Origin: Paenalcaligenes hominis_A
GTDB lineage: Bacteria > Pseudomonadota > Gammaproteobacteria > Burkholderiales > Burkholderiaceae_B
Length of the DNA stretch: 64,000 nucleotides
Assembly (NCBI RefSeq): GCF_041359055.1
Contig: NZ_JBGJKZ010000001.1
Coordinates: 744,001 to 808,000, forward strand
Direction of reading: 5' to 3'
The first letter of the stretch is position 1. Every line of letters begins with the position of its first letter. The notes under the pieces are model-generated. The model ran no database searches. It worked only from the letters and a program-made list of their open reading frames with translations, and was not told where the DNA came from. The position numbers and the translations under genes are program-made. Shown here in pieces: positions 26,222 through 34,577 of the stretch.

Positions 26222-26698
26222 ATGCTTGGTATGTCTATTTAACAAGCGTTCTACCGCTTGTGCTAAAGGGCCTTCTTCTAAAGATTGATTTAGCTGCTCA
26301 AATGCAGCAAGCCCTGTGCCATCAATGCCCGCCCCACCTTGACGTACTTGTCCTAAGGGTTCCATACCCGTAAAAAGTACGGATTGGATCTGTAGTTGGA
26401 CTTGATTACACTTCCAAACAGATTGGTTTAGCTTAGCAATTAGCGTAGGCAGCATTTGCCGTAGTTTGGTGGCATGCGCAGCGCTGGGAACTGCTAGGGT
26501 CACTGTTTGTCTATCTATATGAGCCACTCTGCAGCTGCGCATTGCAGCCGGAAGTTGGCTATGAATAAATTGCTCTAACTCTAAATAATGTTGTGCTGTA
26601 GACAGGATCTGTTTGGGATCTTGTTTCAGCCACCCAGCAATAGGGCTGGCTGGTTCACTAGAGCGAGTACTGAAGCGTTTAAAAAAAGCCCTAGACAT
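26213..26698 (-). CDS. dciA: DciA-family protein (DUF721), probable replicative-helicase loader
   Basis: DUF721 proteins include DciA, which loads DnaB helicase in bacteria without DnaC. The conserved part runs from WLKQDPKQILSTAQHYLELEQ through VAHIDRQTVTLAVPSAAHATKLRQMLP to a block ending VWKCNQVQLQIQ, the KH-like core. From the ATG at 26698 the protein has 161 residues, near the family's usual size. An upstream in-frame ATG at 26767 would add 23 basic residues but overlap the divergent peptidase gene. Neither start has a clear ribosome-binding site, so the start is uncertain. Location between lpxC and secA on the opposite strand is common in betaproteobacteria. Confidence 0.75.
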   Translation of the reverse strand: MSRAFFKRFSTRSSEPASPIAGWLKQDPKQILSTAQHYLELEQFIHSQLPAAMRSCRVAHIDRQTVTLAVPSAAHATKLRQMLPTLIAKLNQSVWKCNQVQLQIQSVLFTGMEPLGQVRQGGAGIDGTGLAAFEQLNQSLEEGPLAQAVERLLNRHTKHKG

Positions 26699-26711
26699 AA
26701 GGATTAATTGT

Positions 26712-27608
26712 TTGAATAAGTTAAAGAATTCGCGGCTACGCTTAAAAGCTCTGCGGACTTTGGCCATTGGTTTAGGAATTAGCGTTTCCGCCGTAGCGGG
26801 GGCTTTAGTCCAATCAAAAATGGGTACAAAACAGTTGGACCCTACCCAAGTGGTGCTATTAAACCAGGCTCAAGAACGTGATGCTTTATATGTACAACAA
26901 AGTGTACAGCAGTTAGCCCAACGTTTAGGCGACCTACAAGCCAAGGTCATTGAAATGGAAAGTTTAGGCCGGCGTATTGCTGAGCATGCGGGTGTTCAAT
27001 ACACAGACCCCGAGCTATTGCAACAAATGGAACAGGAAGACCTCGCCCCAAAACTAAGCAGTGCTCAGGATCTAGGCCGAGAGCTAGATACTTTATATTA
27101 TAGTCTGTCTGAGCGCCAAGACTGGTTCACAATGCTTGATACCGTATTAAGCCAACGTTTAGGTAATCAAGCGCGTTTTCCAGCTATACACCCAGTTCAT
27201 CGTAGTTATGTTAGCTCTGGTTATGGGTGGCGACGTCATCCCATTACCGGACGCCACACTTTACACGAAGGCATGGATTTTTCTGCGCCCGTAGGCACGC
27301 CTATTGTGGCAGCCTCAGGTGGTATAGTGACAGAGGCGCGTTATCGTAGTGGGTATGGCAAGACGGTAGAAATTGCTCATGGCGATGGTTTGATAACGCG
27401 TTATGCGCATGCCTCATCCATTTTAGTGCGATTAGGGGATGTGGTCGAAAAAGGACAGCTCATAGCCCGAGTCGGGGCCACCGGACAGGTCACGGGTGCG
27501 CATTTGCATTTCGAGGTGCGTCTTGAAGATCAGCCTTTAGACCCAATTTTATTTCTACCTAAAGAGTATTCTGATACGCTATTGGTTCAATCCGATACGA
27601 CAAAATAG
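26712..27608 (+). CDS. M23-family peptidoglycan endopeptidase, membrane anchored
   Basis: A LytM/M23 zinc metallopeptidase exported to the periplasm, where such proteins cut or regulate cutting of peptidoglycan cross-links. From the proposed TTG start the 298-residue protein has a basic tail, a membrane helix (LAIGLGISVSAVAGALV), a helical region about 60-150 that may be coiled coil, then the peptidase domain: GYGWRRHPITGR, HEGMDFSAPVGTP and the HLHFEVR motif with its zinc ligands. TTG at 26712 is chosen because AAGGA ends eight bases upstream; longer frames run through the dciA gene. All zinc ligands seem present, so it should be active rather than an EnvC-like activator. Confidence 0.85.
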   Translation: MNKLKNSRLRLKALRTLAIGLGISVSAVAGALVQSKMGTKQLDPTQVVLLNQAQERDALYVQQSVQQLAQRLGDLQAKVIEMESLGRRIAEHAGVQYTDPELLQQMEQEDLAPKLSSAQDLGRELDTLYYSLSERQDWFTMLDTVLSQRLGNQARFPAIHPVHRSYVSSGYGWRRHPITGRHTLHEGMDFSAPVGTPIVAASGGIVTEARYRSGYGKTVEIAHGDGLITRYAHASSILVRLGDVVEKGQLIARVGATGQVTGAHLHFEVRLEDQPLDPILFLPKEYSDTLLVQSDTTK

Positions 27609-27647
27609 TCTTTTTGGCATCTAGCTGCGTTAAACTGTATTGTTATG

Positions 27648-27675
27648 TTGCCAGTTTTCCCTTAACCCGAATAAT
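27648..27675 (+). promoter_or_regulatory. secA promoter
   Basis: TTGCCA (27648-27653) and AATAAT (27670-27675) each match five of six consensus bases at 16-base spacing. Transcription near 27682 would leave a leader of about 53 bases. That leader contains the perfect inverted repeat CATGTA-GTAT-TACATG (27691-27706). Confidence 0.6.
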
Positions 27676-27734
27676 AGGAATGGGAGTAGGCATGTAGTAT
27701 TACATGCTGTGAATCTTACCAATACGATACAAGA

Positions 27735-30464
27735 ATGGTTTCTTTGCTCAGAAAGCTTTTCGGTAGCCGCAACGATAGGCTGCTTAAACAGTACCGCAAG
27801 CAGGTTGCACAGATCAACGCGCTTGAACCCACCTTCGAGGCCCTAAGCGATGACGAATTGCGGGCAAAAACAGCTGAGTTTCGTCAGCGCCTGGCCGATG
27901 GTAAATCGTTAAACTCTTTGCTGCCTGAAGCCTTTGCTGTAGTGCGCGAAGGGTCTAAACGCGTGTACAACATGCGTCACTTTGATGTGCAGTTACTTGG
28001 CTCCATTGCGTTACACAATGGCAAGATTGCCGAAATGCGCACGGGCGAGGGTAAAACCTTAATGGCAACCCTAGCGGTGTACCTCAATGCACTAACCAGT
28101 AAAGGGGTGCATGTGGTTACGGTCAACGATTACCTAGCACGCCGCGATGCTGAAACCATGGGCAAGCTCTATAATTTCCTTGGGCTAACGGTAGGCGTAG
28201 TGGTGCCAAACCAGTCTAACGAGGAAAAAAAAGCCGCTTACCAATCCGATATTACCTACGGTACAAATAACGAGTTTGGGTTTGACTACTTGCGCGATAA
28301 CATGGAATACCATGCGTCCGAGCGTCGTCAGCGCGGCTTGCATTTTGCTATTGTGGACGAGGTTGACTCCATCCTGATTGACGAGGCGCGTACGCCTTTG
28401 ATCATTTCAGGCCAAGCAGACGACAACACAGCGCTGTACCAAGCGATTAATGTGGTGCCGCCTATGCTGACTCGCATGCAAGAAGAACCCAAACCCCAAG
28501 AGCCCGAGCCCGAGGGCGATTATTGGGTTGATGAGAAAGCCCAGCAAATTCATATGTCCGAAGCAGGGCACGAAAAAGCCGAAAAGATTCTAACCGAATT
28601 GGGGTTATTGCCTGCAGGTGAATCCTTATACGAGCCACGACATATTTCGCTTATGCACCATATTATGGTGGCTTTGCGTGCCCACAATTTATTTTTCCGT
28701 GATCAGCATTATGTGGTTCAAAACGATGAGATTGTCATTGTTGACGAGTTCACTGGTCGTTTGATGTCAGGGCGTCGTTGGTCCGAGGGCTTGCACCAAG
28801 CTGTCGAGGCCAAAGAAGGCGTTGCCATTCAAAGCGAAAACCAAACCATGGCCTCTATTACCTTCCAAAACTACTTCCGTATGTACGAAAAGTTAGGGGG
28901 TATGACAGGTACTGCTGATACCGAGGCCTTTGAGTTCCAAGAAATTTACAGCTTGGAAACGGTCATCATTCCTACCAACCGTCCTATGGTTCGGGTCGAT
29001 CAAAACGATCAGGTTTTCAAAACAGACAAAGAAAAGTACGCGGCTATTTTGGCTGATATCAAAGACTGTTATGAGCGTGGTCAGCCTGTTTTGGTTGGTA
29101 CTACTAGTATTGAAAACTCTGAGCTCTTAGCTGGCTTACTCCAAGCCGAAGGCCTACCGCACGAGGTATTAAATGCCAAACAGCACGAACGCGAGGCTCA
29201 AATTGTTGCCGACGCAGGCAAGCCGGGCAGTGTAACCATCGCCACGAATATGGCTGGCCGAGGCACAGATATTGTATTAGGTGGTTCTATAGAGCGTTTT
29301 GTGACGGCAGTTCAAGACGACGAAAACCTAAGCCCCGAGCAAAAAGCCGAACAAATCGAAGCCATCCGTGCCGAATGGCGTCCGCTTAACGAGCAGGTTA
29401 AGGCGGCGGGTGGTTTACGTATTATTGGTACCGAGCGCCACGAGTCACGTCGTATTGATAATCAGTTACGTGGTCGGGCAGGTCGCCAAGGTGATCCCGG
29501 TTCATCGCGTTTTTATCTGTCTCTTGATGACTCGCTAATGCGCATTTTTGCTGGGGATCGTGTCCGCAATATTATGGAGCGTTTGCGCTTACCCGAGGGC
29601 GAGCCTATCGAGGCGCGTATGGTAACGCGTTCTATAGAATCAGCCCAACGCAAGGTTGAGGCTCGCAACTTTGATATTCGCAAACAGCTGCTGCAGTTTG
29701 ATGACGTGGCTAACGATCAACGTAAAGTCATTTACGCACAGCGTAACGAGGTACTGGAGTCCACCGATATTAGCGCCAATATTGCGTATATGCGCGAAGC
29801 GTCTCTAACGGATTTCTTCCATCAGTATGTGCCCGAGGAAAGCATGGAAGAGCAGTGGGATATCTCTGGCTTACAAACCGCTCTAGCCAGTCAGTTCCAT
29901 CTAGAGGTCGATGTGTTGGGAATGGTGGAAAAAGAAACCCATCTTTCCGAAGAAGACCTATTAGACCGCGTTGTCGAGGCCTCTAAGCTAGCACTAGATG
30001 AAAAAGTCGCCTTGGTTGGTCTAGAGCAATGGGGTAGCTTTGAACGTGCCATTATGTTGCAGTCCATTGATACCCAATGGCGAGCCCATCTTCAGGCTCT
30101 AGATCACTTGCGCCAAGGTATTCATTTGCGTGGGTATGCTCAAAAAGACCCTAAACAGGAATACAAGCGCGAAGCCTTCGAGCTGTTTGCCGAGCTACTT
30201 GATCGTATTCGTGACGAGGTGGTGCGCACATTGCTTACCGTACAAATCCAAGCACCTGCGGAAGCCACTCCACCACCTGCGGTTGAGCTAGAAAATGTAC
30301 GTGTACACGCTGCAGACTATGACGAGGCACTCAGCGCTGATCAAGCTGCGCAGGCCGATACGGCGGCGGTGCCAGCCGCTGATTTGCCTCGGGTAGGTCG
30401 CAACGATGACTGCCCATGTGGCAGTGGTAAAAAATACAAACATTGCCATGGCAAGTTAAGTTAA
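27735..30464 (+). CDS. secA: Protein translocase ATPase SecA
   Basis: Motor of the Sec export pathway, cycling between cytoplasm and SecYEG. 909 residues. MRTGEGKTLMA (Walker A), VDEVDSILIDEARTPLIISG (DEAD-type Walker B region), TNMAGRGTDIVLGG (motif V) and QLRGRAGRQGDPGSSRFYLSLDD (split here as QLRGRAGRQGDPG and SRFYLSLDD) are diagnostic. The C-terminus ends with a zinc finger CPCGSGKKYKHCHG that contacts SecB and ribosomes. The ATG has only a weak ribosome-binding site (GATACAAGA). A strong terminator follows 22 bases after the stop. Confidence 0.97.
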   Translation: MVSLLRKLFGSRNDRLLKQYRKQVAQINALEPTFEALSDDELRAKTAEFRQRLADGKSLNSLLPEAFAVVREGSKRVYNMRHFDVQLLGSIALHNGKIAEMRTGEGKTLMATLAVYLNALTSKGVHVVTVNDYLARRDAETMGKLYNFLGLTVGVVVPNQSNEEKKAAYQSDITYGTNNEFGFDYLRDNMEYHASERRQRGLHFAIVDEVDSILIDEARTPLIISGQADDNTALYQAINVVPPMLTRMQEEPKPQEPEPEGDYWVDEKAQQIHMSEAGHEKAEKILTELGLLPAGESLYEPRHISLMHHIMVALRAHNLFFRDQHYVVQNDEIVIVDEFTGRLMSGRRWSEGLHQAVEAKEGVAIQSENQTMASITFQNYFRMYEKLGGMTGTADTEAFEFQEIYSLETVIIPTNRPMVRVDQNDQVFKTDKEKYAAILADIKDCYERGQPVLVGTTSIENSELLAGLLQAEGLPHEVLNAKQHEREAQIVADAGKPGSVTIATNMAGRGTDIVLGGSIERFVTAVQDDENLSPEQKAEQIEAIRAEWRPLNEQVKAAGGLRIIGTERHESRRIDNQLRGRAGRQGDPGSSRFYLSLDDSLMRIFAGDRVRNIMERLRLPEGEPIEARMVTRSIESAQRKVEARNFDIRKQLLQFDDVANDQRKVIYAQRNEVLESTDISANIAYMREASLTDFFHQYVPEESMEEQWDISGLQTALASQFHLEVDVLGMVEKETHLSEEDLLDRVVEASKLALDEKVALVGLEQWGSFERAIMLQSIDTQWRAHLQALDHLRQGIHLRGYAQKDPKQEYKREAFELFAELLDRIRDEVVRTLLTVQIQAPAEATPPPAVELENVRVHAADYDEALSADQAAQADTAAVPAADLPRVGRNDDCPCGSGKKYKHCHGKLS

Positions 30465-30485
30465 AGGTATTTTTACATACATCAC

Positions 30486-30517
30486 ACCGCCACGGGAAAC
30501 CGTAGGCGGTTTTTTTT
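30486..30517 (+). terminator. secA terminator
   Basis: ACCGCCACGG (30486-30495) pairs with CCGTAGGCGGT (30500-30510) around a GAAA tetraloop with one bulged A, followed by a run of seven or more T. Classic rho-independent form. Confidence 0.9.
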
Positions 30518-30653
30518 GGGACCTATTCTTTCAAAAAATGAGATTCATTTAGGGGTATATGCCTATTCTGCTACTTTCCTTAGAGAGGCACTATTAAGGC
30601 TTGCTGATGTTTTTTGCATTAATCAGTACAATTTGTCTCACAAAGGGGTAGGT

Positions 30654-32063
30654 ATGGATGGTACTTTTCAGGGGGTAATTGCATTTGCCCTGATGGCTCT
30701 TATGTTGGTGATCGGAGGCGTGTTTAGACGCCAAATCCCTTTTCTTCAGAATTCTTTAGTACCAGCCAGTATATTAGGTGGCGGTATAGGCTTTGTCTTA
30801 CTGAGCTTTGACTTACTGCCTGGTTATAGTCCTGATGACTTTAACGCGCTAACCTTTCATTTTTTTACTCTGAGCTTTATGTCCTTATGCTTAACGGGTA
30901 GCAGCAAGGATAAAAAGTTAGCAGGGGATAGCATCGTCAAAGGGGGCCTGTGGCTAACGCTAATTTGGACGGCCAGTTTAGGGATGCAAGCTCTTATCGG
31001 TTACGGCATTATTTATGCGTATGACGCAATCACTGGCAGCCAAGTTGGGCCTATGCTTGGTGCGCTAATTACCCATGGTTTCACTCAAGGTCCTGGTCAA
31101 GCCTTAACCTATGGCGGTATTTGGGAAAAAGATTATGGCTTGGTCAATGCTACACAAGTCGGCTTAATTTATGCTTCACTGGGCTTTTTAGTGGCGTTTA
31201 TTGTGGGTGTGCCCGCTGCACGCAAAGTGATTCGTAGTGGTAAAAATTTAAATAAAAAATCCACGATTGATGATGAGTTTTTGCTGGGCTATTTCCACAA
31301 TGGTGCAGGTAAGACTGAAACGCGCTTAGTTACCCATAGCGCCAATATGGACAGCTTAGCGTGGCATATTGGTTTGTTGGGCTTGGCCTATATGCTGACT
31401 CATTTTTGGCTGGTTATGATGCAAGGGGTAGTGGCAGGTAAAGAGCCACTAGGAATTAGCCTAGGCGTACTCTTTAGCCATAATATGTTTTTTGTGCACG
31501 GCCTAGGTATATGTGTATTGATGCGTTGGGTGATCGATTACAAAGGATGGGGCCATTTTATTGATGATGAGAGCTTAAAACGCTTAACAGGGGCTTCGGT
31601 AGATTTCATGGTGGTTGGTACTATCATGAGCATTTCATTTTCTGTGCTTTATGCGTTGATTGTGCCGATTTTATTAGTAACGGTAGCTGTGACCGTCGCC
31701 ACCTTTGTCTTGTGCTGGTATGTGGGTAACTGGAGCGGCAAGTTAGGTCCTGAACGTGCTTTAACCTCGTTCGGTTGTTGTACTGGTTCTACTGGTACTG
31801 GGCTTTTGTTGTTGCGCTTGTTAGATGCAGACTTCAGTACCTCGGTAGCTAAAGAGTTGGCATTTTTTAATCTTGCCATTGTGGTGGTTAATACACCGTT
31901 GCTTTTTATTGTGACTCCTATTGCGCCATCACTAAGCCCAAGCACCTATTTAATGGCATTCGCTGCGACGGCAGTGATCCCCTTGGTACTCATTCCTTTA
32001 TTAATGATGAAAAAAAGCGGTGCGCAGAGTAGTCAGCGTGCTGTACTAGGAGGTAAGTTGTGA
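30654..32063 (+). CDS. ESS-family (GltS-like) sodium:carboxylate symporter
   Basis: An inner-membrane permease with about ten to twelve hydrophobic helices, resembling sodium:glutamate symporters. ESS-like features are two inverted halves with glycine-rich re-entrant segments: VPASILGGGIGFVLL in the first, LGALITHGFTQGPGQA in the middle and GCCTGSTGTGLLLLR in the second. I place the start at ATG 30654, which has AAGGGG six bases upstream and gives 469 residues; the open frame extends 46 codons further upstream through promoter and terminator sequence. The following amidohydrolase begins in the stop codon of this gene. The substrate is probably an anionic amino acid derivative or peptide-like compound later cut by that hydrolase; this is inference. 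Confidence 0.8.
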   Translation: MDGTFQGVIAFALMALMLVIGGVFRRQIPFLQNSLVPASILGGGIGFVLLSFDLLPGYSPDDFNALTFHFFTLSFMSLCLTGSSKDKKLAGDSIVKGGLWLTLIWTASLGMQALIGYGIIYAYDAITGSQVGPMLGALITHGFTQGPGQALTYGGIWEKDYGLVNATQVGLIYASLGFLVAFIVGVPAARKVIRSGKNLNKKSTIDDEFLLGYFHNGAGKTETRLVTHSANMDSLAWHIGLLGLAYMLTHFWLVMMQGVVAGKEPLGISLGVLFSHNMFFVHGLGICVLMRWVIDYKGWGHFIDDESLKRLTGASVDFMVVGTIMSISFSVLYALIVPILLVTVAVTVATFVLCWYVGNWSGKLGPERALTSFGCCTGSTGTGLLLLRLLDADFSTSVAKELAFFNLAIVVVNTPLLFIVTPIAPSLSPSTYLMAFAATAVIPLVLIPLLMMKKSGAQSSQRAVLGGKL

Positions 32064-33691
32064 TCACCGTTTTTTCTGCTAAACGTATTATTACCTTAGA
32101 CCCTTCTTTGCCTAGCGCCACCCATGTGGCTGTTCAGGATGGCAAGGTACTCGCAGTCGGTTCCTTAGAGGACATCGCTGATATAGGTGAGTATGTATTA
32201 GATACCCGTTTTGAGGATGCTTATTTGTATCCTGGGTTTGTTGAAGGGCATAGTCATGCACTTGAGGGGGCAATGTGGAACTATGTGTATTTGGGCTATT
32301 TTCCTCGTCATACTCCCCAAGGTGAGCTCTGCCCAGGTAACACCAGCTTGGCAGCTATTCAAGAACGCCTAGCACAAGCCGCACAAACGTTAGCGCCTGC
32401 AGAGCCACTCGTAGCATGGGGCTTTGATCCTGTGTATTTTGACGGTGAGCGTCTGGATAAACAGGTTATTGATGCCGTGGTGCCTGATCGCCCTGTGGTT
32501 ATTTTCCATGCCAATTTGCATTTGATGACCGTAAATAGTGCCATGTTGGCGCAGACCCGCTTGGCAGATAGTCCCGATTTGGAAGGGGTAATGCGCGATG
32601 CACACGGCCAACCGAATGGTGAGCTACGAGAAATGGCTGCCATGCATGCGGTATTTGAGGCCTTGGGGCGCAGTGTGTTTGAAGAGGTTGCCAGTCTAGC
32701 CACGTTGCAAAACTATGGCAAAGCGGCGCAGCGTACTGGTATTACTACTATTACCGATCTTTATAATCCTTTATCGGATCAAGGTGTAGCTGCTTTAGTG
32801 GAAAGCAGTCAGCAACCCCAATATCCAGTGCGCTTGGTGCCCGCTATGGGTGCATTGGATTGGCAAAATCATCAAGGTATAGAACGTATTGCCGCGTGCC
32901 AAGACCTAAACAATACGAAATTGCATTTTGGTCTAGTGAAAGTGATGACAGACGGCTCTATACAGGGATTTTCAGCGCGTATGTTGTGGCCTGGTTATCA
33001 TAATGGGCATGAGAATGGCATTTGGAATGCACCGCCTGAAACGCTTAAACAAATTGTGTTGGATTATCATCAGGCCGGCCTGCAAATGCATATTCATACG
33101 AATGGCGATGAAGCCGTTGAGCTTATGTTAGACGCCATTGAAGAAGCGCAATCGCTTTGGTATCGAGCCGATCATCGCCACACCCTGCAGCACTGCCAGT
33201 TTATTAGCCAAGCACAAATGCGTCGTGCGGCTAAGCTAGGGGTTTGTTTAAATATGTTTGTGAATCATATTTATTATTGGGGCGATATTCATAGAGAAAA
33301 AACCTTAGGCTATACGCGCTCTCGTCGTATGCAGCCTTTGCGTTCCGCACGACAACTAGGTATACCGGTGGCTATGCATTGTGATGCTCCTGTTACCCCT
33401 TTGGGGCCCTTGTTTTCTATGTGGTGTGCGGTAGCACGTAAAACCGCGAGTGGTCACGTGTTGGGCGAGCACGAGGCTTTAACCATTCCCGAGGCGCTAG
33501 AGCTGATGACATTGGGTGCGGCTTATACTTTGCACATGGACGATCAAGTGGGTAGTTTGGAAGTAGGTAAGTTTGCTGATATGGTGGCCTTAGACCGAGA
33601 TTTATACGCCATAGATACTGATGACTTGCTTGAGGTACAGGTCTTAGCGACGGTGCTAGGGGGCGAGGTCCATTGTCATGAAAAGCCCTAA
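32060..33691 (+). CDS. YtcJ-like metal-dependent amidohydrolase (Amidohydro_3)
   Basis: A 543-residue hydrolase of the amidohydrolase superfamily. It has the N-terminal beta-sandwich start (ITLDPSLPSATHVAVQDGKVLAVG), the metal site YPGFVEGHSH, a metal-bridging Lys candidate in FGLVKVMTDGSIQG, MHIHTNGDEAVE, HTLQHCQF and the catalytic Asp region AMHCDAPVTPLGP, and ends in the usual VGSLEVGKFADMVALD return strand. The GTG start has a perfect AGGAGG six bases upstream and overlaps the permease gene by four bases. It overlaps the CobW gene by 14 bases. The substrate is unknown; YtcJ relatives act on amides, formamides or cyclic imides. Confidence 0.88.
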   Translation: MITVFSAKRIITLDPSLPSATHVAVQDGKVLAVGSLEDIADIGEYVLDTRFEDAYLYPGFVEGHSHALEGAMWNYVYLGYFPRHTPQGELCPGNTSLAAIQERLAQAAQTLAPAEPLVAWGFDPVYFDGERLDKQVIDAVVPDRPVVIFHANLHLMTVNSAMLAQTRLADSPDLEGVMRDAHGQPNGELREMAAMHAVFEALGRSVFEEVASLATLQNYGKAAQRTGITTITDLYNPLSDQGVAALVESSQQPQYPVRLVPAMGALDWQNHQGIERIAACQDLNNTKLHFGLVKVMTDGSIQGFSARMLWPGYHNGHENGIWNAPPETLKQIVLDYHQAGLQMHIHTNGDEAVELMLDAIEEAQSLWYRADHRHTLQHCQFISQAQMRRAAKLGVCLNMFVNHIYYWGDIHREKTLGYTRSRRMQPLRSARQLGIPVAMHCDAPVTPLGPLFSMWCAVARKTASGHVLGEHEALTIPEALELMTLGAAYTLHMDDQVGSLEVGKFADMVALDRDLYAIDTDDLLEVQVLATVLGGEVHCHEKP

Positions 33692-34577
33692 AGCTATTGC
33701 GACAACTCTATTAACTGGTTTTTTAGGTTCGGGTAAAACCACTTATTTAAACCAATTGCTGCAATCCGACATTCCAGCACGAAGCATAGTGTTGGTGAAT
33801 GATTTTGGGCGGATTAATATCGATGCGAGCTTAATTGCTTATCAAGATGACGATGTGATTCGCTTAAATAACGGCTGTGTTTGTTGCACTCTAGGCGCTA
33901 GCATGGCAGAGAAGCTAGCCGAAATAGGGCGTCTAGAGCCCGCGCCTGCAGCATTATTTATAGAGCTAAGTGGGGTCGCAAATGCGGCACGTGTAGCAGA
34001 CATGATACGTGTGGCGCAGCGTTTTGAGCTGGCAGAGGTGCGCTGTTTTGTCGATGTATCATTAGCCGCTTTGCATGCAGCGGATGCCCGAGTCAATACA
34101 GTATGGGCAGAACAAATTTTGAGTGCCACGCAGCTGGTATTTAACCGGCTGACTGTGGACCAATCTTTGCCCGATTGCCTACAACAATTACTTAGCCAAA
34201 GCCAAGCCCAACAGCATTACGACTATGCTAGTGCTGTTACGCCTGCCCCTGCTATGACGCCATCACAGACTCGTTCTGTGTTAGCCCAATCCAACGGCTG
34301 GCACAGTATAAGCTTTGAGTCAGATCAAGTGCTTGCTGTGGATGAGGTGCGTGCACTGTTAGAGGAGTTTGCCGAGATATTGTATCGAGCCAAAGGGGTA
34401 TTGCTGGCAGAAACTGGGCGAGGATGGGTGGTGCAGTGGACCAAAACGCAGTGTGCTATCACACCCAGCGCGCGTCCCATAGCCCAAACTCAATTGGTGT
34501 TTATTGGAATGGATGCGACGGGTTTGGAGCGGTTAATGCAACGCTTAAACACACTCCAAACGGTAACCGTAGCTTAA
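33678..34577 (+). CDS. CobW/COG0523 GTPase, probable metal chaperone
   Basis: A 299-residue G3E-family GTPase. Walker A is GFLGSGKTT (14-22) and the metal-binding CVCC motif is at 67-70 within LNNGCVCCTLG. The usual NEFG reads NDFG (41-44) and the usual ETSG reads ELSG. The base-recognition NKxD motif appears degenerate as NRLT (in LVFNRLTVDQ). The C-terminal domain ends with a short strand region (QLVFIGMDATG). COG0523 proteins insert zinc or other metals into client enzymes. Overlap with the metallo-amidohydrolase gene suggests that enzyme is the client, which is inference. The stop overlaps the convergent mgtE stop by four bases. Confidence 0.85.
   Translation: MKSPKAIATTLLTGFLGSGKTTYLNQLLQSDIPARSIVLVNDFGRINIDASLIAYQDDDVIRLNNGCVCCTLGASMAEKLAEIGRLEPAPAALFIELSGVANAARVADMIRVAQRFELAEVRCFVDVSLAALHAADARVNTVWAEQILSATQLVFNRLTVDQSLPDCLQQLLSQSQAQQHYDYASAVTPAPAMTPSQTRSVLAQSNGWHSISFESDQVLAVDEVRALLEEFAEILYRAKGVLLAETGRGWVVQWTKTQCAITPSARPIAQTQLVFIGMDATGLERLMQRLNTLQTVTVA

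Noticed and set aside
30516..30653. A 46-codon N-terminal extension of the ESS permease from a TTG
   Set aside because: It would start within the U-tract of the secA terminator and precede a start with a good ribosome-binding site and proper helix onset.
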